From: Actinobacillus genomosp. 2 | GTDB lineage: Bacteria > Pseudomonadota > Gammaproteobacteria > Enterobacterales > Pasteurellaceae | Length of the DNA stretch: 61,208 bases | Reading direction: 5' to 3' | NCBI RefSeq assembly: GCF_029773605.1 | Contig: NZ_CP103807.1 | Span: forward strand, 1,822,501-1,883,708 | In this document: positions 49,627 to 59,981 of the stretch, piece after piece | Numbering within the stretch: position 1 is the first letter of the stretch | Layout: every line of letters starts with the position of its first letter | Position numbers and translations under genes: made by a program | Notes under the pieces: generated by a model | The model's database searches: none | What the model was told of the DNA's origin: nothing | The model's input: only the letters and a program-made list of their open reading frames with translations

Positions 49627-50889
49627 TTAATGACCGCTTAACACTTTTGCCGGCTCTAATTTTGCTGCTCGGGTTGCTGGATAGAGGCTAGCGAATAGAC
49701 TTAACACAACGGTGGCGATTAACACATAAGCGACATCTTGCCAGTGTAGTTCACTTGGTAAGAAATCTACGAAGTAAACGCCATCGGATAACAGTTTGAT
49801 CCCGAAAAATCCTTCCATCGCTTTAATTATTGCGGTTAAATTCAACGACAATATCACGCCGAGTATAATCCCGACCAACGCTCCTTTCATACCGGATAGT
49901 AAGCCGTACCACAGAAAAATGCGTTTGATAAACCCATTATTCGCACCGAGTGTACGCATAATCGCAATATCGCCTTGCTTATCTTTTACCGCCATAATTA
50001 GTGTCGAAATAATATTAAAACATGCCACACCAATCACTAGAACCATTGCAATATACATTACGGTACGCACTAGCTGAATGTCGTTATACATATAACCGAA
50101 TTTTTCAATCCAAGTGTTGAGATACAGCGGTTGATTAAAGTTGGCAAGTTCCGGCATTTGCAATTCTTGTACTTTAAACGGTGCTTTTAATGCTAACTCA
50201 ATACCCGAATATTCATTTGGTTGATATTCCAATAACTCTTGGGCTTTTTCAATCGGTAATAACGCATAGCTATGGTCGAGTTGCCCCTCCAGTTTCAGTA
50301 CGCCGGTTACCGGTAGACTGAAACGTAACGGTTGAGACAATTTGCCGTCCTCGGTTGGTTGCGGCAATAACAATGTCACTTCATCACCGGCGGCTACTTC
50401 CAAATCTTTAGCAATACCGGCACCAAGAATCAAACCGCCTTGTTGATGGAACGCTTGCCATTGTTCACTTGGAATATAATGGCTAAGCGAACTGACTTTA
50501 TCTTGCTTAACCGGATCAACGCCTCGAACTTGGGCGATTTTTAGTTGCGTACCGTTTTCAATCAAGCCGGTAAAGCTGACGAAGGGCGAAGAAGCGGTCA
50601 CATTCGGATTACTATTTGCAAGATTTTCCAGTTTTTTACCCGCTTGTATCGGGGCGTTTTCATTACCGTTGTAGGAATACAGTTCAGCGTGCGGAACAAC
50701 GGAAAGCACTCGCTGATTTAACTCTCGCTCGAAGCCGTTCATTGCACTTAAGCCGATAATTAATACCGCCACACCAAGTGCAATCCCAATACTGGAAAAT
50801 AGTGAGATCAACGAAACTAGCCGATTTTTTTGTCTGCCTCGTTGATAACGCCAGCTAATAAAAAAGGGGTATTCATTAATCTGCCTCAC
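49627..50889 (-). CDS. lolE: lipoprotein-releasing system, membrane subunit LolE
   Basis: With LolC and LolD it extracts outer-membrane lipoproteins from the inner membrane for LolA. Of its 420 residues, one membrane helix lies near residues 28-48 ([25 protein letters not shown]), then a large periplasmic domain and three C-terminal helices in an FtsX-like domain ([20 protein letters not shown]). The only sensible start is GTG at 50889, inside the end of lolD (14-base overlap). Last of lolCDE. Confidence 0.93.
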   Translation of the reverse strand: MRQINEYPFFISWRYQRGRQKNRLVSLISLFSSIGIALGVAVLIIGLSAMNGFERELNQRVLSVVPHAELYSYNGNENAPIQAGKKLENLANSNPNVTASSPFVSFTGLIENGTQLKIAQVRGVDPVKQDKVSSLSHYIPSEQWQAFHQQGGLILGAGIAKDLEVAAGDEVTLLLPQPTEDGKLSQPLRFSLPVTGVLKLEGQLDHSYALLPIEKAQELLEYQPNEYSGIELALKAPFKVQELQMPELANFNQPLYLNTWIEKFGYMYNDIQLVRTVMYIAMVLVIGVACFNIISTLIMAVKDKQGDIAIMRTLGANNGFIKRIFLWYGLLSGMKGALVGIILGVILSLNLTAIIKAMEGFFGIKLLSDGVYFVDFLPSELHWQDVAYVLIATVVLSLFASLYPATRAAKLEPAKVLSGH

Positions 50890-51556
50890 TTAATACACCA
50901 TCTCGCATCACGAAGCGGCGAGATAATTTATTTGCTAAATTTAAGTCGTGAGTGACCAATAAAAAGGCGATATTTTGTTCAGCATTCAGTTGTTTGATCA
51001 GATCAAAAATACTTTCGGTGGTTTTTTGGTCGAGGTTACCGGTTGGCTCATCAGCTAACACGAGTGCCGGATTATTAACTAACGCACGGGCAATCGCTAC
51101 ACGTTGGCGTTCGCCACCGGAAAGTGCTGAAGGGCGGTGGGTAATTCGGTGCGATAATCCGACCGCTTGTAGCATTTTTTCGGCACGATCTCGAGCTTCG
51201 CTTTTGTTTTGATTACCGATTAGCATTGGCATCATCACGTTTTCAAGCGCAGTAAAATCTGCCATTAAGTGATGGAATTGGTAAACGAAACCGAGATTTT
51301 GGTTACGCAGTTGCGCCAGTTTATTCGCACTTAATTTTTGTAGTGATTGTTGTTTGATCCAAACTTCGCCGGCACTCGGTTGATCCAAACCGCCAAGCGT
51401 ATGTAATAGGGTGCTTTTGCCTGAACCGGATGAGCCGACAATCGCGACTAATTCACCGCTATTCATCGAAAATGAAACGTCTTTGAGGACTTGCACCTTT
51501 TGGTTGCCCTCATCATAAAATTTGCTGATATTTTCACAGCGTAATAATTCGGTCAT
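50876..51556 (-). CDS. lolD: lipoprotein-releasing system ATPase LolD
   Basis: ATPase of the LolCDE extractor. Walker [10 protein letters not shown] is near residue 45, the LolD-type [21 protein letters not shown] (Q-loop), the signature [15 protein letters not shown] and Walker [14 protein letters not shown]. The 226 residues fit. I chose ATG at 51556 ([14 protein letters not shown]); the longer frame reaches into the repeat region upstream. Confidence 0.95.
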   Translation of the reverse strand: MTELLRCENISKFYDEGNQKVQVLKDVSFSMNSGELVAIVGSSGSGKSTLLHTLGGLDQPSAGEVWIKQQSLQKLSANKLAQLRNQNLGFVYQFHHLMADFTALENVMMPMLIGNQNKSEARDRAEKMLQAVGLSHRITHRPSALSGGERQRVAIARALVNNPALVLADEPTGNLDQKTTESIFDLIKQLNAEQNIAFLLVTHDLNLANKLSRRFVMRDGVLSEAD

Positions 51557-51590
51557 ATTGTTTTTATCTTCATTTAAGTGGAAATATTTA

Positions 51591-51761
51591 GAACCACGGA
51601 ACACACTGAATACACAGAAATTTTTTCCGTACTATCCGAGTATTCCGTAGTTAATAGTATTTATATCCCAATCCGAGGTTTATCTTGTAAACCACAGAAC
51701 ACACTGAATACTCAGAAATCATTGCATTTTATTTTCCGTGTTATCTGTGTATTCCGTGGTT
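51591..51761. repeat. two direct copies of a palindromic repeat between lolC and lolD
   Basis: Copy 1 runs about 51591-51652 and copy 2 about 51689-51761. Both start ACCAC-GAACACACTGAATA and end with a TATTCCGT-GTT arm, and each can fold on itself as an imperfect hairpin. The unit is built from TTCCGTG/TATTCCG words. A single related arm lies between accB and accC (41826-41851). Likely a small dispersed repeat of this genome. Confidence 0.6.
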
Positions 51762-51765
51762 GAAA

Positions 51766-52938
51766 TTATTCATATCTCAATGCCTGAGCCGGTTCGATTT
51801 TTGCCGCTCGGTATGCAGGATAAAGGGTACAAACCAATGACAACACAATCGAAGTCACGATAATGGTTGTCACCTGCATTGGTGAAATTAGTGTCGGTAG
51901 ATGAATATTCGGATTGAGTAATGCCACAATCTCATCCAAATTGAGAGTGATAACCGCACCGATAATGCCACCCAAAATCGAACCGATTACGCCGACAATC
52001 GCACCTTGGAAAATAAAAATTTGTGTTACTTGTCGTTTAGTTAAACCTTGGGTTTGTAAGATGGCGATTTCACCTTGTTTGTCCACCACCATCAGACTGA
52101 GTGAAGTCACGATATTGGAAATAGCAACGATAATGATCAGGCTGATCAATAAACCCATCATATTTTTTTCCATTCTAACAGCTTGGAAAAATTCGCCTTT
52201 TTGTTCTCGCCAGTCACTAATTTGGTAGTTATTTGCAGCGAAATGTTGGCTAAGTTCGGTAACTTGGAACGGATCTTGCAAATATAGACGCATACCTTGC
52301 ACTTGGTCTTCGGTTATCCGCAATAAACGCCCAACGTCGGCAAGGTTGGCAAAAAGGGTATATTCGCTCGCTTCATTGTTGCTGTGATAAATCCCAACCA
52401 CGTTAAATAAACGCTGAACCGGTACACGTCCCATCGGCGTATATTGACTGTTTTCGGTAATCATCAAGCGGATCTTTTCGCCAGTACCGATATTCAACTT
52501 ATTTGCAAGGCGTGAACCGATCAATATATTAAATTCACCTTGTGGCAGTAGTGCTTTGACATCTTCACCAATCAACATTGGATCATCGTTTTCATTTTCA
52601 ACACCGAGTAATTGACCGGCATTGATTCCTTGCTGGCTTTGGATAATTACATTCGCTTTATTAATCGCTACGCTTTTACTTGCAAATGCCGGTAAGTTAA
52701 TTGATTGATTTTTATCGAAATTTCCTTCTTGTGGCAACACAATGGCGTGCGGCAGTGTTGAAAGCAAATTGCGCTTTTGCATATTCTCCAAGCCGTTCAT
52801 TACCGACAGCACGATCACTAATGCCATTACGCCAAGCACGATCCCGAAACTTGCCAAATTGGTGACTAAGCGCCCGAAGCGATCGGCACTTTTAGAACGC
52901 CAATAGCGGAAAGCAATAAAAAGAGTTGTTAAATTCAT
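51766..52938 (-). CDS. lolC: lipoprotein-releasing system, membrane subunit LolC
   Basis: Membrane partner of LolE that recruits LolA. Of its 390 residues, an N-terminal helix lies near residues 25-50 (LASFGIVLGVMALVIVLSVMNGLEN). A periplasmic domain and an FtsX-like C-terminus with three helices follow (GEIAILQTQGLTKRQVTQIF). First gene of lolCDE. I assign LolC rather than LolE from gene order, as in E. coli. Confidence 0.9.
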   Translation of the reverse strand: MNLTTLFIAFRYWRSKSADRFGRLVTNLASFGIVLGVMALVIVLSVMNGLENMQKRNLLSTLPHAIVLPQEGNFDKNQSINLPAFASKSVAINKANVIIQSQQGINAGQLLGVENENDDPMLIGEDVKALLPQGEFNILIGSRLANKLNIGTGEKIRLMITENSQYTPMGRVPVQRLFNVVGIYHSNNEASEYTLFANLADVGRLLRITEDQVQGMRLYLQDPFQVTELSQHFAANNYQISDWREQKGEFFQAVRMEKNMMGLLISLIIIVAISNIVTSLSLMVVDKQGEIAILQTQGLTKRQVTQIFIFQGAIVGVIGSILGGIIGAVITLNLDEIVALLNPNIHLPTLISPMQVTTIIVTSIVLSLVCTLYPAYRAAKIEPAQALRYE

Positions 52939-52977
52939 AGTTTATATTGTTAGCTATTTATACCTAATACTTAAAAA

Positions 52978-53038
52978 GCAAGCGGTCAAATTTACCGAAT
53001 TTTTTGCAAATTTTCGCTAATTTTAAACCGCTTGTATC
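52978..53038. terminator. imperfect uptake-signal pair after hprA
   Basis: AAGCGGTCAAATTT near 52980 and AATTTTAAACCGCTTG near 53022 are inverted uptake signals with some mismatches. Located between the hprA stop and the lolC start; probably the hprA terminator. Confidence 0.5.
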
Positions 53039-53067
53039 TTTTAGGAATCAGGCTATTTCGTGGAATA

Positions 53068-54018
53068 TTATTTTCCGTTGAGTACAAATTCTTCCATATT
53101 CTGCGTCACTTTATTTACTAAAGTAGTAACTGCCGAATCGCTTGCCCACGCAACGTGCGGGGTAATTAATAAATTCGGTAAACGTTTTGCCGCCTGCATT
53201 AACGGATTGTCTTTTTCCGGCGGTTCTTTGACTAATACGTCCAACGCCGCTCCGGCAATCTTGCCGTTCTCTAAAGCTGCTAATAATGCCGCTTCATCTA
53301 CTAACGGACCTCTGCCGGTATTAATTAAATAAGCGGTCGGTTTCATTAATGCTAAGGTTTCGGCGTTAATCAGGTTTTGAGTTGAATCGCTGAGCGGACA
53401 ATGTAATGAAATAATATCCGCTTGTGTAAACACTTCTTCAAAAGCGGTATAACCTTCACGAATTTCAGTTGCACCTTTGTGTTCTGCAAAAATGACCTTC
53501 ATTCCGACCGCTTGTGCTAAGTGAGCCACTTCCGAACCGGTGTTGCCTTTACCGAAAATACCTAAGGTTGAACCACGAATATCGGTTACCGGATGATCGA
53601 CATAGCAGAATTGCCCACAAGTCGCCCAACGATCCGAGGTAATTTGGTCTCGATGATAACCAATTAAGCTGTGCTTTAACGCAAAAATCATACCTAAAAC
53701 GTGTTCCGGCACGGTTGTGGTGGAATAGCCGGTTACGTTTTTTACTGCAATACCCAGCTCTTTCGCTGCGACTAAATCAACATTATTAGTGCCGGTGGCG
53801 GTAATCGCAATTAATTTAAGTTTCGGTAATTGAGCCAGTAATTCTCTGCCGAGTAATACTTTGCTGGTGACGATAATATCGGCATCTTTAGCACGCTCAA
53901 AGGTTTGTGAAGCATCGGTACTGTCGTATTCCGTCCAAGTATGAGGAAAAGAAGGGCGAGGGATTTCGTGGGTGGGTACACCGGTTTTATCTAGAAAAAC
54001 GATATTAAGCACAGTCAT
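53068..54018 (-). CDS. hprA: D-2-hydroxyacid dehydrogenase, glycerate dehydrogenase-like
   Basis: NAD(P)-dependent reductase/dehydrogenase of the D-isomer-specific family, probably interconverting hydroxypyruvate and glycerate. Substrate and cofactor marks: ITATGTNNVDLVAAKELGI, the Rossmann GIFGKGNTGSEVAHLAQAVG near residue 155, NTGRGPLVDEAAL with the catalytic Arg, VKEPPEKDNPL with the Glu and LITPHVAWAS with the His. It has 316 residues. The exact substrate is inferred from likeness to GyaR/HprA. Confidence 0.85.
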   Translation of the reverse strand: MTVLNIVFLDKTGVPTHEIPRPSFPHTWTEYDSTDASQTFERAKDADIIVTSKVLLGRELLAQLPKLKLIAITATGTNNVDLVAAKELGIAVKNVTGYSTTTVPEHVLGMIFALKHSLIGYHRDQITSDRWATCGQFCYVDHPVTDIRGSTLGIFGKGNTGSEVAHLAQAVGMKVIFAEHKGATEIREGYTAFEEVFTQADIISLHCPLSDSTQNLINAETLALMKPTAYLINTGRGPLVDEAALLAALENGKIAGAALDVLVKEPPEKDNPLMQAAKRLPNLLITPHVAWASDSAVTTLVNKVTQNMEEFVLNGK

Positions 54019-54074
54019 GGAAGGCTCCTTAAATTTTTACCACGAGAAGTGATGACTCCCCGTGGTAATAGGCA

Positions 54075-54932
<858 letters not shown>

Positions 54933-55014
54933 CTATTTCCTTAATCCAAAAGGATTTTAAGTAAGTTAAAGGATTTTTATGTTGATGTTCTTGCTACAAA
55001 AAAGTGATTTGGAA

Positions 55015-55881
55015 TTAATGTAATCTACTTTCTTTACTCTTTTGCTCTAAACCTTTCATTTCGAGTTTGAGCATCACCGCAGAAGGATCTTCTGGACATT
55101 GATCGATAAAATAGCTGAGATCTTCATAAGCAGCTTGGAAACAATCCATACTGGCTAGCACCATTCCTCGGTCACGAATTTCATATGGATCTTCCGGGCT
55201 GAATACTAAACGATATTCGATTAAGCGTAAGGTTTCTTCATATTTTCCTTCACGAGTGAGTGCCATTTTAAACACGGTTTCTACTCGTTCCAGTAATTCT
55301 GAAGGTTTTGCTTGGCGGAGTAATTCAGGGGTAAGCTCTGTACCATAACCGATTTCACCTTCAAGCCATTTAGTGAGTAATTCCAATGGCATAAAACTGC
55401 CGTCCCACGGATTAATAAAACGTACGGTTGTTTTACCTTTTTCATCTTTCATTTCGGCACGCAGAATTAACTGAGTCGGGAAATTGACCGGATAAATCGG
55501 TAAATCAAGAGAAGCTGCTAAATAAAGCACGATTGCCCCCAGCGAAACTGGCATACCGGAATGAGTACGAATCACTTTATTCAGTAACAGATTATCCGTA
55601 TGGAAATATTGCTGATAATGACAATGGAATCCCCACTCTTGATAAACTAATGTGAGTAATTGCTGGATTCGCTCCGCATCAGATTCCGCATTCACTTGAT
55701 AACGTGCTTTTTTTACTAGCGCCGACATTAAGCCGAAAACCTGCGGTTCACTGAGTGAATCATCCACCAATAACGTTAAGCGGACCATTTCACGATATAA
55801 ATATTTCTGTAATTCTTTCGGGCTGATTTCAACTTTCGGCAGATCTAATTCTTTTAACAGTTCTTCAATCACATCGTCCAT
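55015..55881 (-). CDS. sirB1: SirB1/YchA family protein
   Basis: A 288-residue protein with a SirB1 N-terminal transglutaminase-like domain (NKVIRTHSGMPVSLGAIVLYLAASLDLPIYPVNFPTQLILRAE) and a C-terminal tetratricopeptide-like part (EDPYEIRDRGMVLASMDCFQAAYEDLSYFI). Function is not settled; it occurs next to prmC and kdsA in many gamma-proteobacteria. Start ATG at 55881 directly follows the prmC stop. Confidence 0.9.
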   Translation of the reverse strand: MDDVIEELLKELDLPKVEISPKELQKYLYREMVRLTLLVDDSLSEPQVFGLMSALVKKARYQVNAESDAERIQQLLTLVYQEWGFHCHYQQYFHTDNLLLNKVIRTHSGMPVSLGAIVLYLAASLDLPIYPVNFPTQLILRAEMKDEKGKTTVRFINPWDGSFMPLELLTKWLEGEIGYGTELTPELLRQAKPSELLERVETVFKMALTREGKYEETLRLIEYRLVFSPEDPYEIRDRGMVLASMDCFQAAYEDLSYFIDQCPEDPSAVMLKLEMKGLEQKSKESRLH

Positions 55882-56754
55882 TTATTTTGCCTTTCTTACT
55901 GCTTTAGTTAAGCGGTCATTACCGCCGTAATCTTGGAATGATTCGATCTCATCCCATTGATATTGTTTGAAAATTTGTTGAACCGCTTGGGCTTGCTGCC
56001 AACCGTGTTCCAACATTAATGCACCGTTATCAACTAAGTAAAGCGGTGCGTTTTGGATAATTTTTTGCAAATCACTTAAACCGTTCTGCTCAGCAACAAG
56101 AGCAGAGAGCGGTTCAAAACGTACATCGCCATATTTCAGATTTTCATCGTGTTGATCAATATAAGGTGGATTGCTCACAATAAGATCAAATTGCTGATTT
56201 TCAAGAGCAGAGAACCAATCGCTTTGTAAAAAACTGACGTTGCTAAAACCTAAATGTTGGCGATTGGTTTCGGCAAGTGTAACCGCTTCCGCTTTAAAAT
56301 CTACACCGAGAATTTCGGATTGTCTTCCAAGTTCCGAAGCCAAAGCTAAAGCGATAGCACCGGTTCCTGTACCAAGATCTAAGATTCGTAAAGTTTGCTG
56401 AATTTCCAACCGCTTGTAGGCCCAATCCAAAGCGACTTCAACCAAACGTTCCGTATCCGGACGAGGAATTAACGTATGCGGCGAAACTTTCAATGGCAAT
56501 GACCAAAATTCTTTTTCACCTAAAATATATGCCATCGGCTCGCCTTGCAAACGACGAGTTAATAGTTGCTCAAGCTCCGTCAATTCTGTTTGCTTCAGCT
56601 CGGTTTCGCCAAATGCAAAAATTGCAGATTTTGTGCGTTTTGTGACCGCTTGCAAAAGTAGATTGGCATCGGTTTTAGGATTCAGATAAGGATCTTGGGC
56701 AATATTGGCATTAAGTGCTGCTATTGCCTGATCAAGCCATTGAGTATAGTTCAT
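55882..56754 (-). CDS. prmC: peptide chain release factor glutamine methyltransferase
   Basis: Methylates the Gln of the GGQ motif in release factors. The 290 residues contain an N-terminal helical domain (about 1-75), ILGEKEFWSLPLKV, the SAM motif ILDLGTGTGAIALALA and the substrate motif DLIVSNPPYIDQHD. I chose ATG at 56754 (MNYTQWLDQAI); the extended frame lies in the preceding lipoprotein gene. Its target PrfA is encoded nearby at 57365. Confidence 0.95.
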   Translation of the reverse strand: MNYTQWLDQAIAALNANIAQDPYLNPKTDANLLLQAVTKRTKSAIFAFGETELKQTELTELEQLLTRRLQGEPMAYILGEKEFWSLPLKVSPHTLIPRPDTERLVEVALDWAYKRLEIQQTLRILDLGTGTGAIALALASELGRQSEILGVDFKAEAVTLAETNRQHLGFSNVSFLQSDWFSALENQQFDLIVSNPPYIDQHDENLKYGDVRFEPLSALVAEQNGLSDLQKIIQNAPLYLVDNGALMLEHGWQQAQAVQQIFKQYQWDEIESFQDYGGNDRLTKAVRKAK

Positions 56755-56758
56755 TCGG

Positions 56759-57298
56759 TTACTTGGTTGAGTGAACACAAAGTCCGGTACGATCTGTGCC
56801 GGCGACATTTTGTTTAATACTGAAGGCATTGCCTGCAAAATTACTGATCGCAATATTTAGCGGTTTTTGTTCTGCTTTTGCTAGCTGATTAGTAATCGCT
56901 TCGTAGTATTTTTGTTCGGTATTACGTAAAGTTTTATCCGTTTTTAATGCTTGTTGAATTTCAGCTCGGTGAGAACGACTAATATTTCCGTCCATAAATT
57001 TGTAAGTAAGCGTTTTATTCTCATAAGACCAAGTACCGTTACGTTTTACATCATATTGGAATAATGGTTTTTCATTCGGTAACATCACTTTGCCCAAATA
57101 AGTTGCTTTGCCATCTTCCGCTAAAGTCACGTTATTGCTGGTTGCGATATTTCCGCCGTCCATACGACATTCCCAATCACCGATAAAGCTTTTTGATGTT
57201 ACGGCTTCAGACGTTGCTACTGCTGTTGATGTTTGCGTATTTTGATTAGAACAAGCTGCGATTAAGGTAACAGCTGCCGCTAAAATAATTTTTTTCAT
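56759..57298 (-). CDS. putative lipoprotein of unknown function
   Basis: A 179-residue protein that I do not recognise. It has a lipoprotein signal (KKIILAAAVTLIAACSN, lipidated Cys near residue 16), a Thr/Ser-rich linker and a region FIGDWECRMDGGNIATSNNVTL that looks like a short beta-rich lipocalin-like or META-like fold. I see no catalytic motif. ATG at 57298 follows a weak AAGCAGAT site. It sits between prfA and prmC, ends 4 bases before prmC, and a hairpin separates it from prfA. Confidence 0.8.
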   Translation of the reverse strand: MKKIILAAAVTLIAACSNQNTQTSTAVATSEAVTSKSFIGDWECRMDGGNIATSNNVTLAEDGKATYLGKVMLPNEKPLFQYDVKRNGTWSYENKTLTYKFMDGNISRSHRAEIQQALKTDKTLRNTEQKYYEAITNQLAKAEQKPLNIAISNFAGNAFSIKQNVAGTDRTGLCVHSTK

Positions 57299-57329
57299 AT
57301 CTGCTTTCCAAAAATAAAATATCAATAAA

Positions 57330-57358
57330 ATAAAAGAGGAGGGCAAATACTGCCCTCA
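57330..57358 (-). terminator. hairpin between prfA and the lipoprotein gene
   Basis: GAGGGCA (57339-57345) and TGCCCTC (57351-57357) pair. On the minus strand CTCTTTTATTTTATT follows. It may end most prfA transcripts. Confidence 0.65.
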
Positions 57359-57364
57359 TAAAGG

Positions 57365-58447
57365 TTAAGCCTGCTCGGAAAGTGCAGCTAATTGATCCGC
57401 TTGGTATTCGGTAATAATCGGCTGAATTAACTCATCGATTTTACCGTTCATTACTTCATCTAAGCGGTAAACAGTTAAGTTGATACGGTGATCGGTGACA
57501 CGACCTTGTGGGTAGTTGTAGGTACGAATCTTATCCGAGCGGTCACCTGAGCCAAGTAAGTTACGGCGAGTATCCGCTTGTTCCGCCGCTTGACGTTCTT
57601 GCTCTACTTGAACAATACGAGAAGCTAACACCGCAAGTGCTTTCGCTTTGTTTTTGTGCTGTGAACGTTCGTCTTGGCACTCTACTACGATACCAGTCGG
57701 AATATGAGTAATACGTACCGCAGAATCGGTGGTATTAACGTGCTGACCGCCGGCACCCGATGAGCGATAAGTATCGATACGTAAATCCGCCGGATTGATT
57801 TCCGGCATTTCCGATTCTGGTAACTCAGGCATTACAGCAACGGTACACGCCGAGGTGTGAATACGACCTTGTGATTCGGTTTTCGGTACACGTTGTACAC
57901 GGTGACCGCCCGATTCGAATTTAAGTTGACCATACACGCCTTCGCCGCTGATTTTAACGATGATTTCTTTATATCCGCCTTGTTCACTTTCGTTAGCAGA
58001 CATTTCTTCGATTCTCCAGCGTTTGCTTTCACAATAACGGCTGTACATACGATATAAATCTCCGGCGAAAATACCTGCTTCGTCACCACCCGTACCGGCA
58101 CGAATTTCTAAGAATGCGTTGTATTCGTCATTCGGATCTTTCGGCAGTAATAGAATTTGTAAGTGTTGTTCCAGATTTTCGATTTCGGTTTTATTTTCCG
58201 CAATTTCTTCCGCCGCCATATCTTTCATATCCGGATCGTCAAGCAGAATTTGTGCTTCTTCGATATCGTTATTTAATTTTTTCCAACGATTGAAAGTGGT
58301 CACCACTTCTTCAAGTTGTGAATATTCTTTTGAATAAGCACGGAATTTATCCTGATCGTTAATCACGGACGGATCGCCTAATAGGGCTTGCAATTCCTCA
58401 TGACGTTCGCTCAGGCTTTCTAATTTATTAATAATAGAGTCTTTCAT
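57365..58447 (-). CDS. prfA: peptide chain release factor 1
   Basis: Recognises stop codons UAA and UAG and triggers peptide release. It has the stop-codon-reading motif region ([27 protein letters not shown]) and the GGQ loop [18 protein letters not shown] that PrmC methylates. The 360 residues match RF1 in full length. First gene of the prfA-prmC-sirB1 stretch. Confidence 0.97.
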   Translation of the reverse strand: MKDSIINKLESLSERHEELQALLGDPSVINDQDKFRAYSKEYSQLEEVVTTFNRWKKLNNDIEEAQILLDDPDMKDMAAEEIAENKTEIENLEQHLQILLLPKDPNDEYNAFLEIRAGTGGDEAGIFAGDLYRMYSRYCESKRWRIEEMSANESEQGGYKEIIVKISGEGVYGQLKFESGGHRVQRVPKTESQGRIHTSACTVAVMPELPESEMPEINPADLRIDTYRSSGAGGQHVNTTDSAVRITHIPTGIVVECQDERSQHKNKAKALAVLASRIVQVEQERQAAEQADTRRNLLGSGDRSDKIRTYNYPQGRVTDHRINLTVYRLDEVMNGKIDELIQPIITEYQADQLAALSEQA

Positions 58448-58529
58448 TGTTCGATTTATATCTGTTTATATTGAGTGAAAAATGGTGCGATTATAGCTGA
58501 AAATGCAAAAAATTGCTTGTAGTAAAAAA

Positions 58530-58576
58530 TAATAAGCGGTCAAAATTCACAATTTTTTTGTAAAATTTAACCGCCT
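58530..58576. terminator. uptake-signal hairpin between prfA and the rhodanese gene
   Basis: AAGCGGTCAAAATT near 58533 and AAATTTAACCGCC near 58563 are inverted, imperfect uptake signals. On the minus strand the sequence continues TTATTATTTTTTACT. It lies just after the rhodanese gene stop. Confidence 0.55.
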
Positions 58577-58599
58577 ATATATTTTGTGAGTTCGGGAGA

Positions 58600-59973
58600 T
58601 TAGCTCTTACAAGAAAGTCCGCTACGAGGCGTTACACCAAAGAAATTCTTGGCATTCGGTTTCGTTACCGTTGAATGTATTTTAGTCGGGAGTGAATTAT
58701 CCATTTGCCACGCATTCCAACCGCCGTCATATACCACTGCATTTTTCCATCCAGCCATTTGCGTCATAAACCATGGAATACCCGCTCGCCAACCGGTTCC
58801 ACAATAGAAAGCCAAGTGATCATTCGGTTTAATGCCTTGTTTTTCCCATAAAGCAAAGATCTCTTTTGGATTACGTAACGAGCCGTCCGGATCGTAATAG
58901 TCCGCGACATTGGAAGAGTCCGTACCAGCATAGCCCCAAATTGCTCCTTCAGGTTCGCCTTTGCCTGGAATATAATCGTATCCGCTGATCTTACCTAGGT
59001 GTTCGTCCCAAGCACGAATACTGACAAGTTTTACCCCTTCTTTTTGTTTGGCATAGGCTTGTTGTGCGGTTTCGATGGTCAGTTGCGGGTTAGCCGGAAT
59101 TTTGGTACCGAAATCTGTTGCCGGTGTTGGAATATGGGTTGTCATATCAATCGGAAATTCGTTATTAATCCAAGCATTTACGCCACCGTTTAAGATTCTG
59201 ACATCTTCCACACCCGCCCATTTTAATGCCCATAATACACGGAAAGCGGCAAGTTGATTTTCCGAATAAAGTACGACGGTTTTATCTTTAGTAATACCGT
59301 TTTTCAATAAGTTTTTCTCAACTATATCCGGTGCGGATAGATTCCATACCGGACCATTTTCAATCCAATCAGTATCGAAATGATAGGCTCCTGAAACGTG
59401 CTGTTTATAACCTTGTGCCTGTTCAAGCGGACCCCAAGAAACGTGGAATACCATAATTTCTTTACCTGAATCAGTTTCTGGTTTTTTGCCGTCTAATGCG
59501 TCTTTTAGCCATTGGGCGGAAACTAGCCAGTGATAATTTGGAAATGCTTCGAGTGGAGCGGTCGGATCTTGTGTATATTTAACAAAATCTTTAAATAACT
59601 TAATTTTGTAGCCTTTTGCAGCAAATTCAGCACTCACTTTCTCTAAATTGTCGAGATTATCATCATAGAATACGAGAGTTTTATCTTTGGTAATCCCTTT
59701 ATCCGCCGCAAAACTTTCAAAATAATCTGGATGAATAGCCTCAACCCATTCGGCAGTAAATTGAATGGCATTCGGAATATGGCCACCTCGAGCAGTTTGT
59801 TGGCTTTTAAAACCATTATAAAAAGTATCGCCACGGGTATCGATAATTAAAAATTCGGGATTCTCTTTCTGTTTCAGTAATTCCGTTTGTGAGATTTCAC
59901 CGATTTTTTGTTCGTTACAGCCTGCAAGCAAGCCGAGAGCCACCGCTAAAGTGGAGAGTTTTAAAAGTGTCAT
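58600..59973 (-). CDS. ynjE: three-domain rhodanese lipoprotein, YnjE-like sulfurtransferase
   Basis: A 457-residue envelope lipoprotein (signal LALGLLAGCNEQ, lipidated Cys near residue 19). Three rhodanese-like domains follow: about 25-135 (FLIIDTRGDTFYNG), about 150-290 (VRILNGGVNAWINNEF at its end) and about 315-440 (VVYDGGWNAWQMD). Only the third has an active-site Cys, in FYCGTGWRAGIP. The first two have YDDN and YSEN in its place. The same pattern is known from E. coli YnjE. ATG at 59973 gives a clean lipoprotein signal. It is 8 bases after a YeeE/YedE transporter. Confidence 0.85.
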   Translation of the reverse strand: MTLLKLSTLAVALGLLAGCNEQKIGEISQTELLKQKENPEFLIIDTRGDTFYNGFKSQQTARGGHIPNAIQFTAEWVEAIHPDYFESFAADKGITKDKTLVFYDDNLDNLEKVSAEFAAKGYKIKLFKDFVKYTQDPTAPLEAFPNYHWLVSAQWLKDALDGKKPETDSGKEIMVFHVSWGPLEQAQGYKQHVSGAYHFDTDWIENGPVWNLSAPDIVEKNLLKNGITKDKTVVLYSENQLAAFRVLWALKWAGVEDVRILNGGVNAWINNEFPIDMTTHIPTPATDFGTKIPANPQLTIETAQQAYAKQKEGVKLVSIRAWDEHLGKISGYDYIPGKGEPEGAIWGYAGTDSSNVADYYDPDGSLRNPKEIFALWEKQGIKPNDHLAFYCGTGWRAGIPWFMTQMAGWKNAVVYDGGWNAWQMDNSLPTKIHSTVTKPNAKNFFGVTPRSGLSCKS

Positions 59974-59981
59974 AAATACTC

